A model generated the notes under the pieces. It was given only the letters and a program-made list of their open reading frames with translations. It made no database searches and had not been told where the DNA came from. Positions 1-8,686 of a DNA stretch of 64,000 nt are shown here, one piece after another. The position numbers and the translations under genes were made by a program. How positions within the stretch are numbered: position 1 is the first letter of the stretch; each line of letters opens with the position of its first letter. The DNA is from Emcibacter sp. (lineage in GTDB: Bacteria > Pseudomonadota > Alphaproteobacteria > Sphingomonadales > Emcibacteraceae): the NCBI RefSeq assembly GCF_963675455.1, contig NZ_OY776217.1:2466001-2530000 (forward strand), given 5' to 3'.

Positions 1-924
1 GATGCGGTTCTTCCTCTGGCCCCCGGCTTGACGCTGCAGGTGGGTGTGGGCTTTGAAGAGGTGAACGAGGAGGAAGGCGAATTTTTCGAAGAAAACGAGT
101 ATTTCCAGCAGATGGGGCTGTTTATGGAAGAGGTTTTCCTGGCCTATAAAACGGGAAACGCACGTTTTTTTGCCGGCAAGTTCAATCCGATCTTCGGCGT
201 AGGGCGGGAACTTGCCCCGGGTCCCTTTGGTCACCAGCTGCCCGAGGACTATTATGAACAGCTCGAACGTGTCGGGATTGGCGCGGGCTACAGTTTTGGC
301 TCGGATGACGCTGGGGAACATACCCTGACCCTGCAGAGCTATTTTACCGACACAAGCTTCCTGTCAGGTTCCCTTGTTGCCTCCCGGGAACGTCTCAGTA
401 GAAGTGATGGAGGTCTGGCCAACACCGGGGATTTTTCTTCCTATGCGGTTTCACTGGAGGGAAGCCTGCCTGTCCCGGGCCTTGAGCTTGAATATTCGAC
501 AAGCTATATGAAAAATGCTGTGGACGAGGGAGGCGATGATGATGAAACAGGAATTGCCCTTGCCCTTTTCGGCAGTGTGGACCTTGCCGGCGCCATGCAG
601 TTTAGTCCCTTTATAGAGTATGTGAGTCTTTCAATTGCCGAAGGGGAGGCGCAGGACCGGGATATTATTACGCTGGGAGGCACAGTTTTTTACGAGAACT
701 GGAAAACGGCTGCTTCCTATTCCAGGGTGTCCAGCACCCCTGTCGACCAGGATATTGAGGATATAGATACTCACCAGTTACAGCTGTCCTTGGGGTATGT
801 TTTTGAAAATGACCTGCAAATCGATATTGGCTACATATACAGCAAACTGAAAATCAATGAGGAAACGGCTCATGACCATATTCTGGGCATTATGTTCCGT
901 CATGAATTTGAGGTCGGATTCTGA
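1..924 (+). CDS. Outer-membrane beta-barrel (porin-like) protein, 5' end outside the window
   Basis: The reading frame is open to the left edge, so the signal peptide and first strands are missing. The visible part (about 307 residues) is rich in alternating hydrophobic/polar stretches with many Tyr, Phe and Gly, typical of transmembrane beta-strands. It ends in FRHEFEVGF, with the C-terminal Phe that the BAM complex recognises. Acidic loop segments (EEVNEEEGEFFEENE, GGDDDETG) would face the outside. It probably forms a channel or receptor in the outer membrane. I do not recognise a specific family and substrate cannot be read from the sequence. The next gene is on the opposite strand, so this unit ends here. 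Being a barrel is fairly sure; the exact type is not. Confidence 0.65.
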   Translation, partial: DAVLPLAPGLTLQVGVGFEEVNEEEGEFFEENEYFQQMGLFMEEVFLAYKTGNARFFAGKFNPIFGVGRELAPGPFGHQLPEDYYEQLERVGIGAGYSFGSDDAGEHTLTLQSYFTDTSFLSGSLVASRERLSRSDGGLANTGDFSSYAVSLEGSLPVPGLELEYSTSYMKNAVDEGGDDDETGIALALFGSVDLAGAMQFSPFIEYVSLSIAEGEAQDRDIITLGGTVFYENWKTAASYSRVSSTPVDQDIEDIDTHQLQLSLGYVFENDLQIDIGYIYSKLKINEETAHDHILGIMFRHEFEVGF

Positions 925-1077
925 GCCCGGGGCCCATGACCAGATCAGGCTGATATCACAAATCCTGTCGGCATATACCGGCGCGTTTGTATAATTGTAT
1001 ATTACATAAAATATTTTATTTTCAATTTATTATATAGATTTCTTAAAGTTAATAATGAGACTAGGCTGCAGTTTTTT

Positions 1078-1833
1078 CTAGCTAATATTGAGCAGTTCCG
1101 CTGTTCTGTTGAGCAGGCTTGCCACCTTTTCCTCAATTCTGTCGTCATAGCGCACCAGGGGAATGGCAACACTGATTGCTCCGCCGACCTCTCCATCGAT
1201 ACGAATGGCGCGTCCCATGCCGCATATGCCAAGCGTATGCTCCTCACGGGTATAGGCAATTCCGGTGCGGCGAATATCCTCAATCTCGGCGCGTAGTTTT
1301 TGTTCCGAGACGACAGTGTTTCTCGTCATGGCATCACGATGGGCCTCCCTGAAATATGTATCTATCTCTTCGTCCGGGAAACTGGCCAGTAATGCCTTTC
1401 CCGACGATATACTGTGCAGCGGAAGAATCTGGCCGACAGGCACGGCGTACCGCAGGGCATGATCGCTTACCTCTGTGATCAATGATTCAATCTGCCATCC
1501 GCGCCGTACAAAAAAAGATGTCGTTTCGTTAAGTTCAATCCGCAGGCTGCGGACGAGGGGAGTGACACGGTCCACCACGGTAAAGTTGGGCATCGGCGCC
1601 TGCAGCCGTTCAAGTCCCGGTCCGGGACTGTAACGCCGTCCGTCGCGCACCAGGTATCCGCGTTCCACCAGGGTGTTGAGCAGATAGGACAGGCTGCTGA
1701 CCGGGATAGCCAGGGCATCTGAGATTTCCTGTGCTACCGACGGGCTTTTCCGGGAGACAACGAATTCGATGATGTCAAGTGTCCGTGTTGCCGACTTAAC
1801 ATTTGCCCTGTTCTTTGGTGTGTTACTCTGCAT
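1078..1833 (-). CDS. IclR-family transcriptional regulator
   Basis: A 251-residue DNA-binding regulator. Residues about 12-75 form the N-terminal winged helix-turn-helix (SATRTLDIIEF, then a recognition helix around SVAQEISDALAIPVSSLSYLL). Residues about 85-250 match the IclR effector-binding domain, including the conserved stretch TREEHTLGICGMGRAIR and GGAISVAIPL near the end. Length fits the family. It is transcribed away from the TonB-dependent receptor that begins 513 bases further right, the usual layout for a regulator acting on a divergent catabolic or uptake gene. IclR proteins often bind aromatic acids or related catabolites; the ligand here is unknown. Family assignment is firm. Confidence 0.93.
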   Translation of the reverse strand: MQSNTPKNRANVKSATRTLDIIEFVVSRKSPSVAQEISDALAIPVSSLSYLLNTLVERGYLVRDGRRYSPGPGLERLQAPMPNFTVVDRVTPLVRSLRIELNETTSFFVRRGWQIESLITEVSDHALRYAVPVGQILPLHSISSGKALLASFPDEEIDTYFREAHRDAMTRNTVVSEQKLRAEIEDIRRTGIAYTREEHTLGICGMGRAIRIDGEVGGAISVAIPLVRYDDRIEEKVASLLNRTAELLNIS

Positions 1834-2346
1834 TATTTTTACAGTTCGCTTTATCTGATACTGAGGTCTGGTTAATGTCCAGATTGCGGCAAAATACTAT
1901 CATGAAGGACTTTAATTGCAATCTGCTATATAATATAGTCTCTGGGTACGGCATTAATCCAACTCTGGCCGCCTGTCGAAAATGCCAGGATTGTGAAACT
2001 CCATAATTTTTCTGTGCATAGGGGCTAGAGCAGAGTGAGTAAAGAAGCATCGGCCCGAAGCCTGAATACCGGTAACTACAACAGAAACGAATTCCCGTAT
2101 TGCTATTTTCGCATGAATGAAATATTCATATAAGAGAAATTTTTTGAAATACATAAGAAATTTCTTTATGATCAAAAAGGTCCGGGCAATTCCGGCCGAA
2201 CGGGAGGACCTGCCAACGCGGGCAAGACAATAGGGATATCATCGCAAGCAGTGCGGCCTTTGAGGCTTTGGGGTTTGTTGAAAAGATATACGCTGTGTGT
2301 TGGTAAAATTGCTAGTACTCAACTTCATTAGGGAGGACAAACACCA
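1834..2346. promoter_or_regulatory. Divergent regulatory region between the IclR gene and the TonB receptor
   Basis: This 513-base AT-rich stretch holds no convincing gene; the short open frames in it have neither ribosome-binding sites nor protein-like composition. Two inverted repeats stand out: ATGAA-ATA-TTCAT at 2117-2129 and the perfect 12-base palindrome AAGAAATTTCTT at 2155-2166. Either could be an operator for the IclR regulator, since IclR-family sites are often GAAAT/ATTTC palindromes; this is inference. A clear ribosome-binding site, AGGGAGG, lies just before the receptor start. Confidence 0.45.
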
Positions 2347-4938
2347 ATGAAATCATTTACGTCCGCATTATTACGATGGACGAGCTTGGCCGGCATTGCG
2401 CTGGCAGCTTCGCCATCCTTAGCACAGGAGGCCCAGGAAGAGGGCACGATGATGCTGGAGGAGATTGTGGTTACGGCTCAGTTCCGTGAACAGAATCTGC
2501 AGGATACACCGCTTGCGATTACGGCTGTTAACAGCGCTATTATGGAGGCACGCAGCCAGACCAGCATCCATGAAGTCGCCGCTCAGGCGCCTAACGTAAC
2601 TCTTACCCCGCAGGGCCAGCAGAACGGCTCAGGCATGATCGCCTTCATTCGCGGGGTCGGGCAAACCGACTTTAACTATGCCCTTGAACCGGGTGTGGCG
2701 ATTTATGTGGACGATGTCTACATGCCGTCCCTGACCGGTTCTCTGATGGACCTGATGGACCTTGACCGTGTCGAGATCCTGCGCGGTCCTCAAGGTACAC
2801 TGTCCGGTCGTAATGCCATCGGTGGTGCGATCAAGATGTTCTCCGCCAAACCCCAGGGTGACGACAGCGGCTATATGCAGATGACTTACGGGTCGTATGA
2901 CCGTATCGAAATGCGCGGCATGTTCGATTTTGCCATTACCGACAACCTGTTTGCCCGTGTTTCCGGTGTATCCAAAGGCCAGGACGGCCATGTGAAGCGC
3001 GTTGACTACGGTCTATCGCACCCGGGTTCCGGTGTTCCTGTTGTCTCGAACGGTGCAAACCCTGTGGTTGGTACTCTGGGCGGCAAGTCCTATACTGGTG
3101 GTCGTATCGCCCTGCGCTGGACTCCGTCTGAGACTTTGGAAATCAACATTGCCGGTGACTATACACGTGAACGGTCAGAAGCCATTGAATCTGTCTTGAT
3201 TTACGGCAACCACCCCGGCACCAATGCAGATGGTCAGCCCTGGCTGCCCAGCACAATTGATGGCGGTGTCATTCCGCTGGATTGTAGCTTTGTGCCTGCA
3301 GGCGTAAATTCCTGCGACACACAGACCGCATATGACGGCCGTTATATCAGCTATGGTACCTTCCTCGACCAGACCCCGGCGACAAGCCAGGCACCTTATA
3401 AACCTGTTGCCTTCGATCCGCACACGAATATGGATAACTATGGGGTTGTCGCCAATATCGTCTATGATATTTCAGATAATCTGCAGCTCACCTCCATCAC
3501 TGCATGGCGTGAATTTGTCTCCGACTGGTCCCAGGACGTGGACAACAGCCCGCTGGCCAACCAGCAACTGAAACAGCGTATGGACAACAGCCAGTGGAGC
3601 CAGGAACTGCGTTTGAATGCGGCTCTCATGGACGATGCCCTGGAATTGACCGTGGGCGGTTTCTACTTTGATCGTGATGGTTCCCTGAATGCCCGCGTTG
3701 ACCTGAACTATGCAGGCATCGACTTCATTCACGGTCCTGATCCGACCCCGGCGTCCAACAAGGCTGTGTTCGGTAACTTCATCTATCATGTGACTGATGA
3801 TTTCAATGTCACCGGTGGTCTGCGTTATTCAGAAGACAAAAAGGAATATGTCTTCCATCGCCGTAATCCTGACCTGACCGTTCCCTCTGAAGTATGTGCA
3901 TTCTTTCCACAGTTAGCCGCTTTCCAGGCTGGAGAGGGTCCGCCTCCGACACTTCATGGCCCGACCGGTGTGGGTAACGCGCCGAACTGTCTGCTGCTTG
4001 GCCTGGAAGGAGAAACACCGCCTCCCTTCAAGAAAAAGCGTACAGACTGGCGCATCGCTGTTGATTATCGCCTGAACGAAGACTTTATGGTCTATGCCCA
4101 GGTGGCGACCGGCTATCGTGCGGGTGGATTTAACCCCCGTCCGTTCTTCGGAAGTTCCCAAGGCGAATGTGTAGAAGGCGTTATCGCACCCTGTAACCAG
4201 ATCAAGCAGTTTGAACCGGAAACCATGGTCGTTTATGAAGCCGGGTTCAAGGCAGACCTGTTTGATCGTACGGTTCGCCTGAACGGTGCAGTCTTCTACA
4301 ATGACTATAAGGATATTATCCTGACCCTGGCGGCTTGTCCGGTTACACCTTGTCTGCAGCCGAACAATGTTGGTGCGGCAGAAGTAAAGGGTGTGGAACT
4401 GGAAGCTATCATCCGTCCGACGGAAGCCCTGAGCATCGATGGGTCTTTCAGCTATCTGGATTTCCAGTACACCGAGCTGAATGCTTCCGAATCGGCTCTT
4501 GGTGGTCTGACCCTGGACATGATTACGCCGTATACACCGGAGATTCAGTTCAGCTTCGGTATCCAGTATGATATCGAGGATGTTCTTGGTGGATCATTGT
4601 CAGCCCGGTTTGATGGAACTTATCAGTCCAAAATCTATACTGAAGCCATCAATATCGATAACCGTGCTGTAGCGTCCCGTTCACCTGATCTCAGTGAGAT
4701 AGACACACTTTATGCTACCAACAAGATCGACGGTTATTTCCTCGGAAATGCCCGCCTGACCTGGAGGGACGCTGAAGAGGACTGGCAGGTATCTCTCGAA
4801 GTAAGAAACCTCTTCGACGAGTATTACTTCACCTCTCTGTATGAGCAGACTGGTGGCCCGACTTCTGGTGCGAACACCATTTCCGGTGCACCTGGAATGC
4901 CCCGTACCTGGGCGCTGACCGTGAAACGGAACTTCTGA
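2347..4938 (+). CDS. TonB-dependent outer-membrane receptor
   Basis: An 863-residue importer of large or scarce substrates, powered by TonB-ExbBD. Residues 1-26 are a signal peptide ending SPSLA before QEAQ. The TonB box EEIVVTA follows near residue 40, then the plug domain (LQDTPLAITAV, APNVTLTP, FIRGVGQTDF, DLDRVEILRGPQGTLSGRNAIGGAI) and a 22-strand-type barrel with the usual late motifs (ATGYRAGGFNPR, YEAGFKADL, EVRNLFDEYYF) ending in VKRNF. It belongs to the long FecA/CirA-like class abundant in sphingomonad-type and marine alphaproteobacteria, where such receptors often take up aromatics rather than siderophores. Its position between the IclR gene and a catabolic cluster suggests uptake of that cluster's substrate. 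The start is supported by AGGGAGG 5' of the ATG. Confidence 0.95.
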   Translation: MKSFTSALLRWTSLAGIALAASPSLAQEAQEEGTMMLEEIVVTAQFREQNLQDTPLAITAVNSAIMEARSQTSIHEVAAQAPNVTLTPQGQQNGSGMIAFIRGVGQTDFNYALEPGVAIYVDDVYMPSLTGSLMDLMDLDRVEILRGPQGTLSGRNAIGGAIKMFSAKPQGDDSGYMQMTYGSYDRIEMRGMFDFAITDNLFARVSGVSKGQDGHVKRVDYGLSHPGSGVPVVSNGANPVVGTLGGKSYTGGRIALRWTPSETLEINIAGDYTRERSEAIESVLIYGNHPGTNADGQPWLPSTIDGGVIPLDCSFVPAGVNSCDTQTAYDGRYISYGTFLDQTPATSQAPYKPVAFDPHTNMDNYGVVANIVYDISDNLQLTSITAWREFVSDWSQDVDNSPLANQQLKQRMDNSQWSQELRLNAALMDDALELTVGGFYFDRDGSLNARVDLNYAGIDFIHGPDPTPASNKAVFGNFIYHVTDDFNVTGGLRYSEDKKEYVFHRRNPDLTVPSEVCAFFPQLAAFQAGEGPPPTLHGPTGVGNAPNCLLLGLEGETPPPFKKKRTDWRIAVDYRLNEDFMVYAQVATGYRAGGFNPRPFFGSSQGECVEGVIAPCNQIKQFEPETMVVYEAGFKADLFDRTVRLNGAVFYNDYKDIILTLAACPVTPCLQPNNVGAAEVKGVELEAIIRPTEALSIDGSFSYLDFQYTELNASESALGGLTLDMITPYTPEIQFSFGIQYDIEDVLGGSLSARFDGTYQSKIYTEAINIDNRAVASRSPDLSEIDTLYATNKIDGYFLGNARLTWRDAEEDWQVSLEVRNLFDEYYFTSLYEQTGGPTSGANTISGAPGMPRTWALTVKRNF

Positions 4939-4950
4939 TAAAACTATCTG

Positions 4951-4981
4951 GCGAGGGAAAGTCATCCTTTCCCTCGCTTTT
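4951..4981 (+). terminator. Rho-independent terminator after the TonB receptor
   Basis: A perfect 11-base-pair stem, GCGAGGGAAAG with CTTTCCCTCGC, encloses the 5-base loop TCATC and is followed by TTTT. It begins 12 bases after the receptor stop codon, so the receptor is probably a single-gene unit. Confidence 0.88.
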
Positions 4982-5022
4982 GCTGCCATCAATAAAACAA
5001 CAATCCATCATTTGTAAATTTT

Positions 5023-5046
5023 GAAAGATTGGTTACTCAATCTTTC
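5023..5046. promoter_or_regulatory. Inverted repeat directly upstream of the cupin gene
   Basis: GAAAGATTG and CAATCTTTC are perfect 9-base arms around GTTACT. The repeat ends 15 bases before the ribosome-binding site of the cupin gene, with no T-run after it. It is therefore more likely an operator or 5'-UTR hairpin than a terminator. A weak match (9 of 12) to the TAACA-N2-TGTTA palindrome of this cluster lies just upstream at 5006-5017. Confidence 0.45.
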
Positions 5047-5072
5047 GGCAGGTAATCTGAAAGGAAATTTTG

Positions 5073-5612
5073 ATGTCAGAACAGAAAATGACTGCACCGC
5101 CGTCTACGGCAAAGAAAATCGTCGAGGTTCCCGAGCTTTTCCGTGACCTCATTGATGCACGAGGGAGCAAAGGCAGGTTTGTCGGTGCCGAAGAGAAAGA
5201 CAGCCCGTGGGTGCCTTTCGGTGAAAATGCGGCGATCAAACATTTGGCATTTGACGTTCGTCAGAATATTTATTCCAATATCCTGTGGATGAAGGGGCCC
5301 GGCGTGGTCGGAACCCACAAGCATCGCGGTTATGTCGTTATGATGTGTCTTGAAGGCAGTGTGCGGTATCTGGAATATCCGTGGGTCGCAACGCCAGGAT
5401 CCTTCATTTACGAAGTTCCCGGTGAGGCCCATACTCTGGTCACCGAACATGAGGACGGCGTAAAGCTGTTTGGCTGGATGCAGGGCGCCAATGAATTTTA
5501 CGATGAGAATGGCAAATTTGTGATGACCGCCGACGTCTGGTGGTACATGGATCATTACGAAAGCTATTGCAAGGCGAACAATATTCCAATCAATGAAGAG
5601 CTCTATATTTAA
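5073..5612 (+). CDS. Cupin dioxygenase, 2,4'-dihydroxyacetophenone dioxygenase-like
   Basis: A 179-residue single-domain cupin. Metal-ligand motifs of a cupin are visible: GTHKHRGYV (two His) in motif 1 and PGEAHTL in motif 2, with GFxx-type beta-strands between. The overall pattern (NIYSNILWMKGPGVVGTHKHRG, DVWWYMDHYE near the end) resembles 2,4'-dihydroxyacetophenone dioxygenase, which cuts the side chain of that ketone to give 4-hydroxybenzoate and formate. ATG at 5073 was chosen because AAGGAA lies 6 bases upstream; a TTG immediately before it is less likely. It is followed by its own terminator. The substrate may differ from the named enzyme's; the cupin fold is sure. Confidence 0.8.
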   Translation: MSEQKMTAPPSTAKKIVEVPELFRDLIDARGSKGRFVGAEEKDSPWVPFGENAAIKHLAFDVRQNIYSNILWMKGPGVVGTHKHRGYVVMMCLEGSVRYLEYPWVATPGSFIYEVPGEAHTLVTEHEDGVKLFGWMQGANEFYDENGKFVMTADVWWYMDHYESYCKANNIPINEELYI

Positions 5613-5651
5613 TATGTAGCTTTGAACGGGAAACAATATAGTCGAGTTCAG

Positions 5652-5692
5652 AAGGCTTCGGGGCGTTACTCCCGGAGCCTTTTCCTTTTTTG
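5652..5692 (+). terminator. Rho-independent terminator after the cupin gene
   Basis: AAGGCTTCGGG pairs with CCCGGAGCCTT (one wobble) around GCGTTACT and runs into a T-rich tail. It lies 40 bases after the cupin stop codon and separates the cupin from the oxygenase gene. Confidence 0.85.
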
Positions 5693-5753
5693 TCAATTTC
5701 TGTCCTGTGATCCTGTTGGGAAAGGGCCTGATTTTTTGAGATCATTTGCTTGC

Positions 5754-5773
5754 TATAATCGTAACATTTGTTA
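5754..5773. promoter_or_regulatory. Promoter -10 box with palindromic operator, site 1
   Basis: A consensus -10 box TATAAT (5754-5759) is followed at once by the palindrome TAACATTTGTTA (5762-5773), which would cover the transcription start of the downstream oxygenase gene. The same TAACA-N2-TGTTA palindrome occurs at 11150 and 16962, with a one-mismatch copy at 7389. The placement fits repression by a dimeric regulator. No convincing -35 box is visible at the right distance. Confidence 0.65.
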
Positions 5774-5841
5774 TTATTAAGTCACGCCATTATAATTTGT
5801 AAATGTAAATGGCCGGAGGTTTGGGACAAGGAGGACAAGGG

Positions 5842-7311
5842 ATGAAGCTTTTTCCATCGACTATTCATTTTACCGGGCTTAATACGCCTGTTCGCGCCGA
5901 GGCATCAGTCAGGGATCTTATCGTCGAGGGAGAAATTCCGTCGGACATCCAGGGCGCGTTTTTTCGTGCCGTGCCGGATCCGGCTCATCCGCCCATGTTT
6001 GAGGATGATGTGGCCCTTTCCGCTGATGGTATGGTCGCGAAGTTCATGTTCGAAAATGGAAACGTGGACTACGACATCCGGTATGTCGAAACCGCGCGAT
6101 ACCAGGCGGAGAAAAAAGCGCGCAAGGCTCTGTTCGGGAAGTATCGTAATCCCTTCACCGATGATCCTTCCGTAAAAGGGGTGGACCGTACGGTATCCAA
6201 CACTACACCTATCTGGCATGCCGGACGACTGTTTATGACCAAGGAAGACGGGCGTGCCTATGAAATCAATCCCCATACGCTGGAGACCCTCGGGTCATGG
6301 GATTATCACGGGGCGCTCAAGTCGCAGACCATGACGGCACATGCCCGCATTGATCCCGACACCGGGGAGATGTTCTTTTTCGGGTATGAGGCAGGCGGAT
6401 TGTGCAGCCGGGAGATTTCTTATTGTATCGCCGACAAGGAAGGTAATCTGGTCTCCGAGCAATGGTTTGAGGCGCCCTATGTCTCCGCCATGCATGATTT
6501 TGTCATTACCGAGAAATACGCCATCTTCCCGCTCTTCCCGACCACCGCCGATCTGGACCGACTGAAGGCAGGAGGGGCCCACTGGGCCCACCAGCAGGAC
6601 CTGGAAAGCTGGGTGGCTGTGATGCCCCGGTACGGCAAGGTGGAAGACATCCGCTGGTTCAAGGGACGGCAAGGTGTCTCCTGTTTCCATCTGATCAACG
6701 CCTTCGATGAGGGTGATTTGATCCATATGGATCTGTGCCTGTCGGACACCAATGCCTTCCCTTTCATGCGTGAAGCCGGGGGCATTCACTGTAACCAGTC
6801 CGAAATCGGCGGCGGTCTGATTCGCTGGACAGTGGATATGTCCAAGGATGGCGACGACATTGTAGAGACACCGCTTGGTCCGCCGGGTGATATGCCGCGC
6901 CTGCGCGACAGGGACCAGGGCAGGCCCTATGATTCCGCCTGGTATCTGAGTATGAATCCGGAAGGCGGACCACCGCTACCGGGTGGACCGGTCGGCGTGG
7001 CCTTCAATGCCCTTTTGCGGATCGAGCCTAAAACCCGTCGCCTCGACATGATGCCGCTTGGTTTCGGTATGGGACTGAATGAACCGGTGCATATACCGGC
7101 CAAAGATCCGGCCCATGAAGGCTGGCTCATGATGGTCGTGGACCGGCAGGTTGAGGATAATGTTTTTGAATCCGAGCTCTGGATTGTTGATGCCGGCAAT
7201 GTGTCAGCGGGGGCCGTGGCCAGGGTGCTGCTGCCGCTTCCGATGAAGGCGCAGGTGCACGGCTGGTGGGTGTCGGCCGCACAGCTTGCCCAGGCCAAAC
7301 ACGGAGAATAA
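5842..7311 (+). CDS. Carotenoid/lignostilbene-type cleavage oxygenase
   Basis: A 489-residue non-haem iron dioxygenase of the carotenoid cleavage oxygenase family, which splits C=C bonds of carotenoids, stilbenes or isoeugenol-type phenylpropenes. All four iron-binding histidines are visible in family context: His167 in TAHARIDPDTGE, His218 in SAMHDFVITEKY, His283 in CFHLINAFDEGD and His473 in AQVHGWW. ATG at 5842 is preferred over the ATG at 5809 because AAGGAGG lies 7 bases before it; the upstream frame merely translates that site. Given the flavocytochrome and cupin dioxygenase nearby, a lignostilbene or isoeugenol-like substrate is more plausible than a carotenoid, but this is inference. 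No signal peptide, so cytoplasmic. Confidence 0.92.
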   Translation: MKLFPSTIHFTGLNTPVRAEASVRDLIVEGEIPSDIQGAFFRAVPDPAHPPMFEDDVALSADGMVAKFMFENGNVDYDIRYVETARYQAEKKARKALFGKYRNPFTDDPSVKGVDRTVSNTTPIWHAGRLFMTKEDGRAYEINPHTLETLGSWDYHGALKSQTMTAHARIDPDTGEMFFFGYEAGGLCSREISYCIADKEGNLVSEQWFEAPYVSAMHDFVITEKYAIFPLFPTTADLDRLKAGGAHWAHQQDLESWVAVMPRYGKVEDIRWFKGRQGVSCFHLINAFDEGDLIHMDLCLSDTNAFPFMREAGGIHCNQSEIGGGLIRWTVDMSKDGDDIVETPLGPPGDMPRLRDRDQGRPYDSAWYLSMNPEGGPPLPGGPVGVAFNALLRIEPKTRRLDMMPLGFGMGLNEPVHIPAKDPAHEGWLMMVVDRQVEDNVFESELWIVDAGNVSAGAVARVLLPLPMKAQVHGWWVSAAQLAQAKHGE

Positions 7312-7336
7312 TTTCTTTCGGGAATAGATCAAATTT

Positions 7337-7400
7337 CCTCCAGTGTCCCAGACCTTTGCAGGCAGGTGCACTGGAGGCATTATAAATATATCATTTGTTA
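7337..7400. promoter_or_regulatory. Inverted repeat and operator-like site 2 before the exporter gene
   Basis: CCTCCAGTG (7337-7345) and CACTGGAGG (7369-7377) are perfect 9-base inverted arms 23 bases apart, just after the oxygenase gene and without a T-run. TATCATTTGTTA at 7389-7400 matches the cluster palindrome TAACATTTGTTA in 11 of 12 bases and lies about 37 bases before the exporter start. It may be a weaker binding site of the same regulator. Confidence 0.45.
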
Positions 7401-7436
7401 TGGTTTTAATGCCGATCATATATGGGACCTGAAAGT

Positions 7437-8681
7437 ATGGCCGAGACAGGAACACAGACGATCAGCCGGTCCTCGATGCTGCATCTCGGGCTTGTCCTCG
7501 GCCTTCTGTCGGCAATCGGGCCGATCTCAATTGATCTCTATCTGCCGGCTTTTCCGGCCATGGCCCGGGAGTTTGAGGCGTCACCGGACCAGGTGCAAAT
7601 GACCCTGTCGGTGTTCTTCTTTGCGCTTGCCGTAGCACAGATTCCGGTTGGACTGTTCGGAGATCGATTTGGACGAAAGCTGCCGCTGTATATCGGCCTT
7701 GGCTTGTTTGTCGCCGCTTCCATCGCCTGTGCTGCCAGTACAGGAATTACACAGTTGATCTTACTGCGGTTCATGCAGGGGTTCGGGATCTGCGCGGGGA
7801 CGGCAGTCTCCCGGGCGATGATACGTGATCTGGCGTCCGGCCATCATGCAGCGCGTTTGATGGCAAACAGTTTTCTGATTATTGGCATTTCACCGATCCT
7901 GGCGCCGCTGGCGGGCAGTTTCCTGATGACAGTCCTGCCATGGAGGGGGCTTTTTCTGGTCCTGGCCTTAATTGGCGTATCGGCTGTTTTTCTTGTGCGT
8001 TTTTACCTTCCTGAATCGCTGCCGCCCTCGGCCCGGATCAAAAGGGAAACTTCAATTCTGTCCCATTACAGTGATATTCTGACGAACAGAAGATTTTTTG
8101 AGAGCGCCTTAGTCGCGGGTATCGCCACCATCATTCCATACACTTATGTCACCGGGGCACCCTTCATTTTCACCGACATGTTTGGCCTTTCGAGCATGGA
8201 ATTCAGCTTTCTTCTGGCCATCAACGCACTCTGTTCCATTGTGGCTACACAGTTTTCCCCCGGTCTTATGAGAATATGGGGACCGAAAGTGCTGCTGCGC
8301 CGGGTGGGCCTTTCCGGAGTTGTTGCTACTCTTGTGCTCGGCGTGATTATTTTGATGGGTGAGGAAAACCTGTTGATTTTTATGATCTATTCCATGTTTG
8401 TCTTCCTGTTTGCGGGGCTCATGCTGACCCCGGCTGCTGTGGCGGCTCTTGATACCATTAAACAGAATGTGGGGGCTGCGACCGGCGTGCTTGGTACGAT
8501 CCAGCTTATGTGTACGGCAGGGGCCAGCGCTGCAATATCCTGGCTTCCCGAGACAACTCTGGTGCCTCTTGCGGGGATAATGGGAAGTGCCTTTGTATTA
8601 TCCTGTATACTGACATCGAAACGGATGGCCGGATCGACGGCCCCGGGTGTGGCTGACAAAGAAATAAAAAGGAGAGATTAA
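7437..8681 (+). CDS. MFS exporter, Bcr/CflA family
   Basis: An inner-membrane proton-driven exporter of about 414 residues with 12 predicted hydrophobic segments. The first is LGLVLGLLSAIGPISIDLYLPAF-like, a hallmark of Bcr/CflA proteins, followed by MFS motif A in the loop between helices 2 and 3 (GDRFGRKLPLY). The family exports drugs and small amphipathic compounds; here it may remove toxic aromatic intermediates. The start is uncertain: ATG at 7422 and 7437 are both possible and neither has a strong ribosome-binding site; 7437 (MAETGTQT) was chosen. The next gene begins 5 bases after the stop, so exporter, flavoprotein and cytochrome are probably one operon. Confidence 0.9.
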   Translation: MAETGTQTISRSSMLHLGLVLGLLSAIGPISIDLYLPAFPAMAREFEASPDQVQMTLSVFFFALAVAQIPVGLFGDRFGRKLPLYIGLGLFVAASIACAASTGITQLILLRFMQGFGICAGTAVSRAMIRDLASGHHAARLMANSFLIIGISPILAPLAGSFLMTVLPWRGLFLVLALIGVSAVFLVRFYLPESLPPSARIKRETSILSHYSDILTNRRFFESALVAGIATIIPYTYVTGAPFIFTDMFGLSSMEFSFLLAINALCSIVATQFSPGLMRIWGPKVLLRRVGLSGVVATLVLGVIILMGEENLLIFMIYSMFVFLFAGLMLTPAAVAALDTIKQNVGAATGVLGTIQLMCTAGASAAISWLPETTLVPLAGIMGSAFVLSCILTSKRMAGSTAPGVADKEIKRRD

Positions 8682-8686
8682 TTTTG

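Noticed and set aside
1002..1283. Open frame on the minus strand overlapping the end of the IclR gene
   Set aside because: It is out of frame with a clear IclR gene and has no family resemblance or ribosome-binding site.
1803..2175. Several 65-75 codon open frames in the IclR-receptor gap
   Set aside because: Cys-rich, low-complexity translations without ribosome-binding sites; the region looks regulatory.
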